A DNA stretch of 64,000 nt from Bacillota bacterium (GTDB lineage Bacteria; Bacillota; Clostridia; Acetivibrionales; DTU013), in the NCBI GenBank assembly GCA_023433505.1, contig JAEZCO010000065.1, positions 1 through 64,000 of the forward strand, read 5' to 3'. Below the pieces are notes generated by a model. The model did not search any database and was not told the origin of the DNA. It worked only from the letters and a program-made list of their open reading frames with translations. Positions within the stretch are counted from its first letter, which is position 1. Each line of letters begins with the position of its first letter. This document shows positions 39,427 through 49,500 of the stretch, one piece after another. The translations under genes were made by a program, and so were the position numbers.

Positions 39427-40662
39427 CTAATAGTTTCTAACCAGCTCCATGGCTGTCTGCTCCCATTCAAAAATATTTTGAGGCCGTTTGCAGCAGGTAC
39501 TGATATCTTTCAGGACAATGTCGCAGGAGCAGCCGTTTCTTTTTACCGCATCCAAAATCATTTTCAGCTCTTTCCGCAGGTTTTCCTTGTCCAGCAGGGG
39601 AACGGCCACGGAAGCAGGATTTGGTTTCGAGGCCAGAACATATTTCTTGTTGATAGCCTCCGCTGCAACAGCAACGTCAGCCCACGGCGTAACCGATATC
39701 TTCCTTAAATTGGGGATCCTCCCGACAATATCCACCTTCTTGTCCAGGGGCTCGCAGCATCCGTAGTAAACCAGCCCGCACTGTCCCACTGTCTGTTTCA
39801 TATAGTCGATGTCAAATTCTTCGTGCATCTGTTTGGAAACCTGCCCGAATATTTGAGCGGCCCCTCTGCCCCAGATATCCTTTCTCGTCACTTTAACGCC
39901 GTCAAAGCTTTTCCCCGGCAAATCACCGGTATGCCCCGCCGTACAGTGCAGGCTTCCCTGGCTGCAGTCAAACAAATCCAGGGCTTCCAGCTGCTCCAGC
40001 TCCGATACTCTTATTTCCGTCAGCCTTTGAATGATCCTGTGCATGAATTCCGGACGGTCGGCCAGGTCCAGCAGCAGACTTGTCACACTGCGGTACATGG
40101 CGATTTCATCCCATGGCGTCGTATAAAAAGCATTCCTTCCTGTGATTTTTACCGGCAGTATATCCCCCAGTATATCTCCCACCAGAGTAAACTGTCTTTG
40201 GGTTTCCTCTTTTTCATAGGTTATTACAGGGATTTTCAGTTTCTGTAAATCTTCTTCCGTTTGCAGCATGTCCTTGTATTTGTGGGACAAAATATGGTTT
40301 TCCTTATCCGTTGCCAGCACTTCTTCATCAATGGAAATGCCAATTCCTGTGGAACGGACTACTTTATTGACCGGAATATAGGAAGGTACGACCATATCCG
40401 CCGGCATATATTTGTTTTTATAAAGATTGCTGCGTAAAAACCATTCGATACTGCGCAGATATTCATCCGTACATTGCAAAGTCAGCTCATGATCGATGTC
40501 CATTTCACTCCAGGGAAGCTCGTCGATCAAAACAACAGGCCTGATTTGTTTCAGATCGTTTACCGCCGTGTGAAGCTTCACATTTTCCAGGTTTCTGCCG
40601 CTGTTTGCAATCTTGTGGTATTCATATGCCAGCTTTCTTAGAATTTTAGCATCTTCAAGCAT
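39427..40662 (-). CDS. Uroporphyrinogen decarboxylase (URO-D)-like protein
   Basis: This is a 411-residue cytoplasmic protein of the URO-D/methyltransferase-like TIM-barrel superfamily. Recognisable parts are the C-terminal layout CGLVYYGCCEPLDKKVDIV, then RIPNLRKISVTPWADV, and ILDAVKRNGCSCDIVLKDIS. It lacks the arginine-rich N-terminal substrate motif of true HemE and is not near haem genes. Paralogues of this kind are frequent in clostridial sugar-utilisation and methyltransferase clusters, but their reaction is mostly unknown. Strong ribosome site aggagg. It is transcribed divergently from the damaged AraC gene. Confidence 0.75.
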   Translation of the reverse strand: MLEDAKILRKLAYEYHKIANSGRNLENVKLHTAVNDLKQIRPVVLIDELPWSEMDIDHELTLQCTDEYLRSIEWFLRSNLYKNKYMPADMVVPSYIPVNKVVRSTGIGISIDEEVLATDKENHILSHKYKDMLQTEEDLQKLKIPVITYEKEETQRQFTLVGDILGDILPVKITGRNAFYTTPWDEIAMYRSVTSLLLDLADRPEFMHRIIQRLTEIRVSELEQLEALDLFDCSQGSLHCTAGHTGDLPGKSFDGVKVTRKDIWGRGAAQIFGQVSKQMHEEFDIDYMKQTVGQCGLVYYGCCEPLDKKVDIVGRIPNLRKISVTPWADVAVAAEAINKKYVLASKPNPASVAVPLLDKENLRKELKMILDAVKRNGCSCDIVLKDISTCCKRPQNIFEWEQTAMELVRNY

Positions 40663-40741
40663 TTTATCATCCTCCTGCGCTATTTATCTTTCATTATAAA
40701 GAAACGAGCGCTGTGCTCATAGGAATAATTTGACGGCTATA

Positions 40742-40806
40742 TGTATAATATTGCTGTCATCGGGAGGCATATTGATTTTATAGCTTATTTTTTGTATAAT
40801 ATTGCT
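40742..40806 (+). repeat. 14-bp direct repeat TGTATAATATTGCT, second copy overlapping a -10 box
   Basis: Identical copies lie at 40742-40755 and 40793-40806, 51 bases apart. The second contains the -10 element of the AraC gene promoter. Spaced direct repeats are the usual target form of AraC-family activators, so these may be autoregulatory sites. Confidence 0.4.
40772..40800 (+). promoter_or_regulatory. Promoter of the AraC-family gene
   Basis: TTGATT, then 17 bases ending in TG, then TATAAT. The -10 ends 27 bases before the ATG at 40828, which supports that start rather than the ATG at 40741, which lies upstream of the promoter. Confidence 0.75.
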
Positions 40807-40827
40807 ATTCGAAGGGAGGGTGGGAAA

Positions 40828-41649
40828 ATGGATTTTTACAGGGGCTTTAATGCTCCCTCAAAGTTTGCACAGGAGTTCCTTCTTTTTACAGACGGACTGG
40901 GCCATATAAAGAGCAAGGATTTCCTGATTGACAGAAAGAGCTTCAATAACAATCTGGTGATGTACGTGCTGTCCGGCAAGCTCCATGTAGAACAAAACGG
41001 CCATTTTATCCTGAAGAAGGATGAAGGCATTATCATGCGGCTTACGGACAAGCATAAATATTACACCGATGAAACCGATACCTGTGAGATATTGTGGATG
41101 CACTTCAGTGGCAGGCAGTCGGAAATTTTCATGAAATACATGGAGCAGAATTACATGCTTCCCGCAATATTTAAAGAGACCCGGGTCGCAGAGCTTATCC
41201 GCCAATGCTTCACATTTTATAAAGAAAGGAGCAGCGAAACGGAGTTTCTGACCTCGCAGACCATCTACAGCATCATCCTTACCATTCTCCACTCCATCGG
41301 CAAAGAGAATGAACGGCTGAACATAAATCCTAAAACCGAATTTATCGCCAATGCCATAACCTATGTCGACAACAATTTATATAACAAAATTACCTTAAAG
41401 GAATTCGCCCGGCAGTTTAATATGAGCCAATTCCATTTTTGCAGGATTTTTGAAAAGCATTTCAACTGCACGCCTATGAAATTCGTTTTACTAAAAAAAA
41501 TCGACATATCCAAGTACATGCTGACCTAAACCCACGACTCGGTCGCTGCCATTGCAGGCAATCTGGGTTTTGCGGACCAGAGCCATTTTTCCAAGACCTT
41601 CAAAAACCTTCTCGGCAAATCTCCCCTTGAGTTTCGCAAGGAAGGGTAA
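40828..41649 (+). pseudogene. AraC-family regulator interrupted by an in-frame TAA
   Basis: From the ATG at 40828 (ribosome site ggagggtgg) the frame encodes an AraC regulator with an N-terminal sensor domain (YVLSGKLHVEQNGHFILKKD) and the first helix-turn-helix (ITLKEFARQFNMSQFHFCRIF). Codon 234 is TAA (41527-41529). The same frame continues without interruption through the second helix-turn-helix (THDSVAAIAGNLGFADQSHF, then FSKTFKNLLGKSPLEF) to a natural stop at 41647, giving 273 codons in all. Loss of the second motif should abolish normal DNA binding, unless the stop is read through. The promoter and the rest of the gene look intact, so the mutation may be recent or a sequencing error. 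Confidence 0.8.
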
Positions 41650-41850
41650 ACCTTTCCTTCCGCTTCCCTCCCATAAGCATCGGTCACAATACTTCACCGC
41701 TCTGCCGAAGATAGAAAAAAACAAACCTGAAAAAAACCAGGGATGCCAGGTTTTAAAAATACTGGAAGAACTCCTCATTACACCCTGTGAAGAAAAATGG
41801 TATGATAAGATCGTAGCGCTTATACCGTTAAAACCGTCAGGAGGCAGGCA

Positions 41851-42738
41851 ATGATACGACAGACAAAGCTTTCAATCTCACCTGTGGACAGGCTGTTTCT
41901 GGACATTCAGCTTCAATGCGTCTATATGCATGTGGCGGAACAAAAAGACCGGTGGGAGTGTGCCTTCCATACCCATGAATATCTGGAGTTCGGGTTTATC
42001 TATAAGGGGACGGGACTTTACCATATTGACGGCGTGGATTATCAGGCTTCCGCAGGGGATGTTTTCATCATCCCTGCCAATGTGGAGCATTTTGAAGTCA
42101 ACCATCCGGATTGTCCTTTTGAGATCATCTTTCTGATGGTCAAGCACGTAGGAAAAAACACAGAAGAATTCAACAACCATCTGGGAATGTTCAAAGGAAA
42201 GGTCCATCCCAACCAGGGGAAAAAGGTGCGGGAGATTTTTGACAATATTTATGACGAGATCATGATAAAAGCTCCGGGTTACCTGGCTTTAATCGACGCT
42301 CAGCTGAAATCCCTGTATCTTTTGCTTTACAGGCAGATTGCCGCAGCCGAAGAACCGGGATTGAAGGAGCCGCAAAAAGCGGCCTTTTCCCGAAAAAATC
42401 TCCGCGTGCTTGAAAAAATCAATGCGTATCTGCTGCTGCATATGGATGAAAAATGCACCATTGAATCCATAGCCCAGCATTTCTTTTACCATCCCAAATA
42501 CCTCTCGCAAATCATCAAAAGGGAAACCGGAAAAACCTTGTCGGACTACATTCAGGCCATGAGGATCGAAAAGTCCAGAGAACTGCTGTCGCAGTCGGAC
42601 ATCCCCATTGAGCAGATTGCAGAAAAGCTTGGTTTTTCCAGTGTGCAGCATTTCTACAAGCGGTTTAAAACAGAAGTGGGCGTCACGCCCAACATGTACA
42701 GGAATAACTATTTGAATGCGCCACGGGATCCATTGTAA
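41851..42738 (+). CDS. AraC-family transcriptional regulator with cupin sensor
   Basis: This is a 295-residue regulator. The N-terminal cupin-type sugar-binding domain (~30-160) includes FHTHEYLEFGFIYKGTG and AGDVFIIPANVEHF. The C-terminal ~100 residues hold two helix-turn-helix motifs (IESIAQHFFYHPKYLSQII, then IEQIAEKLGFSSVQHFYKRF). The ribosome site aggaggcagg precedes the start. It may control the following plus-strand glycosidase genes at 43000-46387; the 260-bp gap and the typical arrangement support this but do not prove it. Confidence 0.92.
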   Translation: MIRQTKLSISPVDRLFLDIQLQCVYMHVAEQKDRWECAFHTHEYLEFGFIYKGTGLYHIDGVDYQASAGDVFIIPANVEHFEVNHPDCPFEIIFLMVKHVGKNTEEFNNHLGMFKGKVHPNQGKKVREIFDNIYDEIMIKAPGYLALIDAQLKSLYLLLYRQIAAAEEPGLKEPQKAAFSRKNLRVLEKINAYLLLHMDEKCTIESIAQHFFYHPKYLSQIIKRETGKTLSDYIQAMRIEKSRELLSQSDIPIEQIAEKLGFSSVQHFYKRFKTEVGVTPNMYRNNYLNAPRDPL

Positions 42739-42999
42739 AATCCCCTGATGTAAGCCTCATGAACACACCTCCATTACAGCTTCCATGCAAGCACGGCACT
42801 CACCGGCCGGTGAGAAAATCGGGACGCTTGTTTCAGGTCTCTTTCAAGAGATGTTTCAAATGTATAATAAAATCTTTCCCTCAAAGAATACCGGATTTTA
42901 CAAAGGGCTATATAATTTAAGTATTGGTAAAAACATAACTTCACGCGTAAAAGTTATATCGTGCATAATTGCATAAATTCAGACTTGTGAGGGATTTCA
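42739..42999 (+). other. Intergenic region upstream of the glycosidase operon
   Basis: No credible gene is present; a 63-codon frame at 42785 has no ribosome site. A weak promoter candidate (TTCACG, 18 bases, CATAAT near 42,945-42,975) precedes the glycosidase gene. Confidence 0.5.
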
Positions 43000-44988
43000 A
43001 TGAATAAGCTTATTGAACGGGCAAGGCAAACACCCAATAAGGGTAAAATCCATCTTTTTTTAGGAAATCCTTTTTCCGACGGCTGCGATAAGACCGCCGT
43101 AGAGCCGGGGAACAGCTATTCGCCCGGTGTCTGGACCTGTGGAATCTCAACCTGGGTTGAGGTCGGGGGTGAATTTTATACTCCGGACCTGCTGCAGGAC
43201 CATGAAATCCGATGGGGCTTCGGAGAGGATACCGGCCATCCGCCCGTCATAACGGCCGGATGGAGTGCCGGCGGACGTGTCCATGTCAAAAATCGATTGA
43301 CCCACCTTGGTACCGAGGGGAACGAAGGGGTGGATTTCAGTGAAACGACATTATCGGCTTCCGAAAAGGTAAGTGCCGTCTTTTATGTGGTAGTAAAGGA
43401 CGTGGGGCCCGCAGGGGGAAAAATAGAATCAATTGTATGGGACAGACAAAAGAAGGAATTGCTGCTCAATGGGACTTTGCGTCTGTGTGTGGAGCAGGTG
43501 CCGTCAGAATGCAGCATAGAAGACGCGGATGGTGCTTTTGATTCTCCCGCAGCCGCCCTTGGATTCCCTGTCAGCCTTTCCAAAGGCGAGGCCATGAAGA
43601 TATGCTTTAAAACAATTCATGGCTTTGACAACCGGAATAGTAACTTTGCCTGTGGTCTGCACACCTACAGTGGCCTTAGTGTGGAAGAAGGCTTCGAGAA
43701 AAGCGCTGAGGCCTGGCGCGAGGCGCTGCCTGCAAAGGTTTTTGCTCCGGATGGCCGCATTCAAAAGCTCTGGGAACGCGAAGCCTTCCACATCCTGTCT
43801 GCCATGGAATGCGGCCTGCCCCGCATCGGAGCCGTCAACTATCCTGTGTTCTGGATGCGGGACGGCATCATTATCCTGAGAGCCCTGGACCTGTTGGGCA
43901 GACACGATTTGGCCCGGATTGGAAATGACTATCTCTCCACCATGCTGTTCGGAGGGGGCTTCGGCGCAGAATCCGATGCTCCGGGAGAAGGGCTGTGGAC
44001 CCTGGTTTCCCATGGAAAGATCACCAAAGACAGGGCCTGGCTGGAAGAAATCTTCCCTTTCATTAAAAAAAGAGTGGAATGGATCGAAAAGATGCTTACG
44101 GCTGCAAAGCCGGTCCGGACCCTCAGCGAAAACAGAATTCCCGGCTACATGAACAACCCGGCGGTCAACCTCCTCTGCCTTCCATCCGTCAACGGGACCA
44201 TTCACGGGAGAATGGACTGGCATTCCCCCGATTTCTTTATCAATTGCTGGACCGAGGGCGGACTGAAGTTTGCGGCAGAAGCTGCAAGTCTTCTGGGTAA
44301 AACTGCTCTGGCGGAAAAATGGTCGGAGATGGCCCGCAAGCTGAGCCTTGCTGTCGAAAAACATCTGCTGCCCGTCTACGGCAACGAGCGGGATCCCATC
44401 ATTGCTCCCTATCCTTCAACAGCGCTTTCCCATGCTGCGGACAGCCTTAAAGCAAAGTTTGAGGAATGGTACCGGCAGAACAGGCTGACCGACGACGGAA
44501 AGAGAATTCCGGAGCCCCTCTGGACATATTTCGAGGCTGCACAGATACATAATGCCCTGCTGCTTGGTTTCAAGGAAATGGCATGGGTCAGTCTGGACGG
44601 AATGCTGGAGGCCGAAGGCGCCTGGGATGCATCTATTTTCACTGAAGGGGTCCCCAGCGGTAACGAAAATTTACCTTTCCGGAACGACGGGGGAAAACGG
44701 GGCTGGCTGAACGGCGATACCGCTTTGGGCGGAAATATGCCCCACAACTGGACTTCTGCGGAGCTCATCAATCTGCTCCGGACTATTTTTGTCGTTGAGG
44801 AGGGGGATACACTGCTGTTGGGGAAAGGAGTCCCCGAAGCATGGCTGAAGCCCGGATGCCGCTTTGGCGTGAAGGATATGCCCACGGATTTGGGAACTGT
44901 GAGTTATACCGTGAATATCGGCACTGACGGAGAAATAACGCTGGACTATGAAGGTCCTGAAAAATATAAATTGGAAATAGGAGAGTAA
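43000..44988 (+). CDS. Six-hairpin glycosidase-like protein
   Basis: This is a 662-residue cytoplasmic protein without a signal peptide. The N-terminal ~240 residues are rich in beta strand (WTCGISTWVEVGGEFYTPD). The C-terminal ~400 residues have the repeated paired helices and acidic/aromatic motifs of (alpha/alpha)6-barrel glycosidases: NYPVFWMRDGIIILRALDLL, then FINCWTEGGLKFAAEAA, PLWTYFEAAQIHNALL and LGGNMPHNWTSAELINLL. The exact GH family was not assigned; similarity is to the GH15/GH63/GH116-like clan. It lies 4 bp before the ADP-ribosylglycohydrolase-family gene, so the two products are made together. Confidence 0.75.
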   Translation: MNKLIERARQTPNKGKIHLFLGNPFSDGCDKTAVEPGNSYSPGVWTCGISTWVEVGGEFYTPDLLQDHEIRWGFGEDTGHPPVITAGWSAGGRVHVKNRLTHLGTEGNEGVDFSETTLSASEKVSAVFYVVVKDVGPAGGKIESIVWDRQKKELLLNGTLRLCVEQVPSECSIEDADGAFDSPAAALGFPVSLSKGEAMKICFKTIHGFDNRNSNFACGLHTYSGLSVEEGFEKSAEAWREALPAKVFAPDGRIQKLWEREAFHILSAMECGLPRIGAVNYPVFWMRDGIIILRALDLLGRHDLARIGNDYLSTMLFGGGFGAESDAPGEGLWTLVSHGKITKDRAWLEEIFPFIKKRVEWIEKMLTAAKPVRTLSENRIPGYMNNPAVNLLCLPSVNGTIHGRMDWHSPDFFINCWTEGGLKFAAEAASLLGKTALAEKWSEMARKLSLAVEKHLLPVYGNERDPIIAPYPSTALSHAADSLKAKFEEWYRQNRLTDDGKRIPEPLWTYFEAAQIHNALLLGFKEMAWVSLDGMLEAEGAWDASIFTEGVPSGNENLPFRNDGGKRGWLNGDTALGGNMPHNWTSAELINLLRTIFVVEEGDTLLLGKGVPEAWLKPGCRFGVKDMPTDLGTVSYTVNIGTDGEITLDYEGPEKYKLEIGE

Positions 44989-44992
44989 AATT

Positions 44993-46387
44993 ATGCCCGG
45001 ATATGCAAATTGGAAAACATTATATAAAGAGGAATATCTTCAACTCTTTGAAGAGGGGTACCCTGTAGGAAGCAACATGAAGCCCGACCTGTCGGAGGAA
45101 TATTTGCCTTTTCCTGCAGATGTACGTACGGAATTGAAAGAGGACAGCATCGCGGAGGCGGATTGGGAAAAAGCCTATTGGAATCTCTGGAAGGTAAGGG
45201 AAAAGGGAATCCGCCCCGATTACCCTTATCTTGAGCCCGAGAGCTATGGAGAAATCATCAGGGCAGCGGCAGAACCGCCGGTACTGGAGCCGCTGAGCCC
45301 CGAGGAATATGAGGAAAGAATCCGGGGGGCCTGGTATGGCAGATGTGCGGCGGTAATTCTGGGCAAGCCTTTGGAAATGGGCTTTAACAGGGTACAAATC
45401 CGTGATTATCTTGAAAGCGTAAGCGCCTATCCGCTGAACGACTGGGTCCCTCCCCGCTCGGAAAAACTGGACACAACGCTTCGGGAGGACTGCGTTTATT
45501 CGACAAAAGCCAACGTGAACTTTGTACAGCCCGATGATGACATTCATTATACCATCCTTGCCCTCCTGCTTGCAGAAAAAAAAGGGCTTGACTTTACAAC
45601 GCTGGATGTGGGGATAAACTGGCTGGACAACATATCCTTCCATTGGTTTTGGTGCGCCTCGAGGCAGACCTATTATCACCTGGTAAATATGACGGACGAA
45701 AGGCCAAAGCAGGATCAGGCAGACGAAATGCCGACAAAAATAAACCCTTGGAGAGAATGCATCGACGGCCAGCTCAGAGGCGACCTGTGGGGCTACATTA
45801 ACCCCGCCGACCCGCGTGCGGCAGCTGAACCGGCCTGGCGGGAGTGTTCCCTGAGCCTGATTAAAAACGGCGTTTACGGCGGCATGTTCGTTGCCGGCTG
45901 CATCGCCGGTGCCCTGAGTAAGGACCCAACCGTTGAGACCATTATCAATGCGGGACTTTCGGTAATCCCGCAGAAATCAAGGCTGGCAGGTGCTGTCAGG
46001 GACGTTGCCGCCTGGTATTCCGAAGAGAAGGACTGGATTCCCGTCTGCGACAAAATCTATGAGAAATACGGCCATTTGCCCTTTGCCGCCACAATGAACA
46101 ATATCGCCATGGTGGTCCTGGCACTGCTCCACGGACAGCTTGATTTTACCCGCACCATCACCACGGCGGTAATGTCCGGCATCGATACCGACTGCAACAG
46201 TGCAACCGCAGGCAGCATCGTCGGGGCGGCCATAGGATACGGCAAATTGGACCAAAAGTGGATAGCGCCTTTGAACGATACTGTCAAGACAGCAGTGGCG
46301 GGCTTTGGGGAAGGCAGAATATCGGAGCTGGTACAAAGAACCCTGGAGGTGTACCAAAAACAGACACTTCCCGTGAGTGGTGGCTAA
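44993..46387 (+). CDS. ADP-ribosylglycohydrolase-family protein
   Basis: This is a 464-residue protein. The core matches the DraG/ADP-ribosylglycohydrolase fold: YGRCAAVILGKPLEMGF at the start of the domain (~115), the metal motif QPDDDIHYTILALLL, MFVAGCIAGAL, and the C-terminal metal motif GIDTDCNSATAGSIVGAAIG. About 110 residues precede the domain. Members found beside glycosidases in gut and soil bacteria are thought to act on N- or O-glycosyl bonds of nucleosides or sugars rather than ADP-ribosyl proteins, but the substrate here is unknown. Its stop codon interlocks with the ancestral stop of the convergent glycosidase gene. Confidence 0.88.
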   Translation: MPGYANWKTLYKEEYLQLFEEGYPVGSNMKPDLSEEYLPFPADVRTELKEDSIAEADWEKAYWNLWKVREKGIRPDYPYLEPESYGEIIRAAAEPPVLEPLSPEEYEERIRGAWYGRCAAVILGKPLEMGFNRVQIRDYLESVSAYPLNDWVPPRSEKLDTTLREDCVYSTKANVNFVQPDDDIHYTILALLLAEKKGLDFTTLDVGINWLDNISFHWFWCASRQTYYHLVNMTDERPKQDQADEMPTKINPWRECIDGQLRGDLWGYINPADPRAAAEPAWRECSLSLIKNGVYGGMFVAGCIAGALSKDPTVETIINAGLSVIPQKSRLAGAVRDVAAWYSEEKDWIPVCDKIYEKYGHLPFAATMNNIAMVVLALLHGQLDFTRTITTAVMSGIDTDCNSATAGSIVGAAIGYGKLDQKWIAPLNDTVKTAVAGFGEGRISELVQRTLEVYQKQTLPVSGG

Positions 46388-46596
46388 CTAGGCAGTTTGT
46401 CATCTATGCCCGTTTGCATAATCGTTGCGGCTGTGGAACCATAGTTATTGAAGGTAATCGTATAAGTCACCGCTGCAGTGCTAGTAACAGTCACACTGGC
46501 AGTGCCGGGCTACAATCCGTCAATGATGGCCTCCACAGCCGCTTTTGCTTGGGTGATATTACCTACATCGGCCTGGGTTGCGGTGTATGTCGCTCA
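46384..46596 (-). pseudogene. Eroded C-terminal extension of the 1300-aa glycosidase
   Basis: Beyond the TGA at 46594-46596 the same minus-strand frame continues for 70 codons to a TAG at 46384, broken only by one more TAG at 46510-46512. The translated tail (ATYTATQADVGNITQAKAAV, then EAIIDGL) repeats the unit NATYTATQADVDDIAKAKAA found ~90 residues earlier in the intact protein. The gene was therefore once longer and has lost its end by point mutation. Confidence 0.75.
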
Positions 46597-49500
46597 CTCG
46601 GCCGCATTTTTTGCCGCGCCGATATCAAGATTATCCTGTACCGGATCATATGCTGTGGCGGTAATAGTGAGCGTACCATTATGGGTCTGCTCCGAACCTG
46701 CGCCTTTGTTCAGCTTCACCCTAAAGGTGTAGCTGCCGTTTGCGCCATCCGGTTCTCCGGATGTCCCGGCTGTCGCTCCCGTGAACGTGTCGTCTGTCAC
46801 AGCCGCCGTCACACCGTTGAGGGATAAGCCGCTGATGATGGTTTCTACCGCCGCTTTCGCTTTAGCAATGTCGTCCACGTCGGCTTGGGTTGCGGTGTAT
46901 GTCGCGTTTTGTACCAGCGTTTTCACCGCTGTGATGTCGGCGTTGTCATCGTCGGCGATGTTGTTCGGAAGCGCGGTCGTCTGCGGCGACAGGGTGTCCG
47001 AATCCCTGTTGATGCGGAAGATGCGTCCCTCGCCGGGGCGGAAGTCAAGAGTGACCGAATTATCGTTGCCCGAAAGCCCGACACGGGAAAAGCTGCCGTC
47101 CTTATGGGACACTTCGGACAGGTACAGGATACCGGCGTCCAGCTTGACGGTGTGAGTGACCGGATTTTTGATGCTGTTATTGACGACCATAAGGTATTCG
47201 GTCCCGTTGTACTTATCTACCATGTGGGAATACACCATATCGTCCTTGGCAGCCGGCTGCGCGAAGAAGGTGTGAGGAATTGCTTTTTGGCCATAAAGAT
47301 TGATCCCAGTGAAATAAACCTCAACGGCGTTCAGCGGGTACACAACGTCGCTGAGTGCGTGGATCTCGGCGTTGAGCCGCTTGACGCCCTCGTAGATCGG
47401 GAGCGGGTTTCCGTTGACGTCAAGGACGGCGTGCGTGAACGGTTCGGACCGCTGTATGGGCGTGGACCATGTGAAGTAGGACAGTTGCTTGAATCCATAA
47501 GCCAGTGAAACGTAGATCTGGTACCTTAGCTCATCTTCGTTGACCCCATCCGTTCCGGGGCGGAAGCCGCCGGCGGTCTGCAGATACTGGGCGGTCTTTA
47601 CGCCATAGTCCAGCCCGACTCTCCTGGCAACCTCCATGAGGTTGAGCATATAGGGATAGTTTATTGAGCGGTTGCCTAACGCATGCGAGCCGGCGAAGGG
47701 ATAGACGTCGAACATGATGTAATCCAGCAGTTCCGGATCGGCTCCGTTATTGGTGACGGCATCCGCGAATTTCCGGCATCTCGCCTCCGTCATGAAGGGA
47801 CTGTCGTTGATATGCATGTATAAATCCGGCGCCAGCTCCTTGAAATACCGGATTGTATCGGCGTATAAGGACAGATCGGCGGGCTCGTCAATCATATAGA
47901 AACCGCCCACGCCGGGCACATCGGCGTAAGCGTCCACGATCTGCTCGATCAGCGCCTTGTTTAAAGTGTCAAAGTTTTTGAAAGTGCGGTCGCAGACGTT
48001 CAACAGCATGCCACGCTCGGCGGCGAGCCGGGCCATCAGCATGTTGGTATCCCTGTCCAGCAGATTGTTGGTGCTTACGTTTTGGATATTGTCAATACCG
48101 GCCTCCGCCATCAGGTCGAATTGTTCCGCGTTAACGCCGGGACCTTTGGGTTCCAGCTCGGGCGGCCAGAAGGCTGAGACAAGGAGCCGGTCGTACAGAC
48201 CGTTCGTCGATTTCCGGACATCAAACACCCACTCCGCCTTCAAGGAAAAACGCTTGCAGTAAGCTGTGACGGTAGTCTGTCCTTCAGCCAGCGCCGTGAC
48301 CAGCCCATTTTTGTCCACCGATAGGATGCGGCTGTCACCATAATCCCACAAAACTTCTCCCAGGTCAACGGAGCCGTTGTCCGGATAGATGAGGAAGTCG
48401 GGGAGCTGCCAGGTTTTCCCGACGGTGAGCCGTCTGCTGGTCTTGTCGCACAGAGACAGCTCCTCAACGCCCCGGCCGTAAACCACAGCCTCAGACAGGC
48501 AATATGTATAGGTTTGCTTCCTGGTCATGTTGATACGCACGTACCGGGCCTTCACCGGCGTATTCAGGACGGTGAACTGGGGTATATCCTTGACCAGCTC
48601 CTTGATTTTGCCCGTCTCATAGACCGTGCCCCAATAATGCTCCCCGTCGGTGGAGAACTCGATGTTATAATCCACGGGGAAATCGAGGCCGACGGTGCTG
48701 GGCCAATTGAGATTGTCCTGCCGGGGCCACAGGGCGACGCTGTCGATCCGGAACACTTCCTTCAGGTCTATGACCAGCCAATACCTATTGTCTTGGGGAG
48801 CCACCCAAGGATGGCTGTTCCATCCGTTGCTTTCGTTGGCTGCGCCGCTGCCACCGATCAATCCGTCGTTCAGATTGTTGGCAAACCAGCCGTAATTCTC
48901 GTAGGAGTTGGAGTAAGACACCGGCTTGTTCATCGAGAGGTTGACCGCACCCTCCGGTCTGAACGGGTCGTAATGCTTCAGGTCCAAAATGGCATTCGGG
49001 GCATACAGCCGGCTGACAGCAAGCGTCAGCGCCGCGATGGCGTCACGCACATCTTCCGGCGTGGCATAAAGGTTGTTGAGCACATTGCCCGCGTTGCTCA
49101 GCGCGGCCGCGAACTGTGGCCAGCTCCACGACTTATAGTCGGACGCCCGTTTGTTCTTATGCGCATCGTACAGCCTTTGCAGCTCGGATATTTCAGCGGG
49201 CTGCTTCCTGGCCAGACCGCGGACGGCAGTCGACAGCGCCTCATAGGCTGCCTTCGCTTCGTCGTCGATGCTGTACAAAACGTCCTTCGCAGCATCCATC
49301 ACGGACTGGAAATGCCCCCAGCTCTCCGGGGTATATAGGTTCTTGTCCTTGCCTTGGCTAGCGCTGAAGAAGGCCTCCAAAACAGAGTAATATTTCTTCA
49401 GGACAAGATTGCCCACGGCGGTTCGTAAGGCGTCCAACGCGTGGTCTATCATCTGCTGGTTGGCGTTAGAACTGTTCAGCACGTCCGACGCGCCGGCCAG

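Noticed and set aside
39427..40662. True HemE uroporphyrinogen decarboxylase
   Set aside because: The N-terminal arginine motif and haem-gene context are missing, so only superfamily membership is supported.
42785..42976. 63-codon open frame upstream of the six-hairpin glycosidase gene
   Set aside because: No ribosome site, no family resemblance, and it occupies the expected promoter region.
41527..46596. Stop-codon reassignment as the cause of the internal TAA, TGA and TAG codons
   Set aside because: All three stops are used as normal terminators in intact genes here, and the interruptions involve different stop codons, so independent point mutations are simpler.
46258..46827. 189-codon plus-strand frame across the convergent gene ends
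   Set aside because: It is antisense to the glycosidase C-terminus and its eroded extension; the Cys-rich composition is an antisense artefact.
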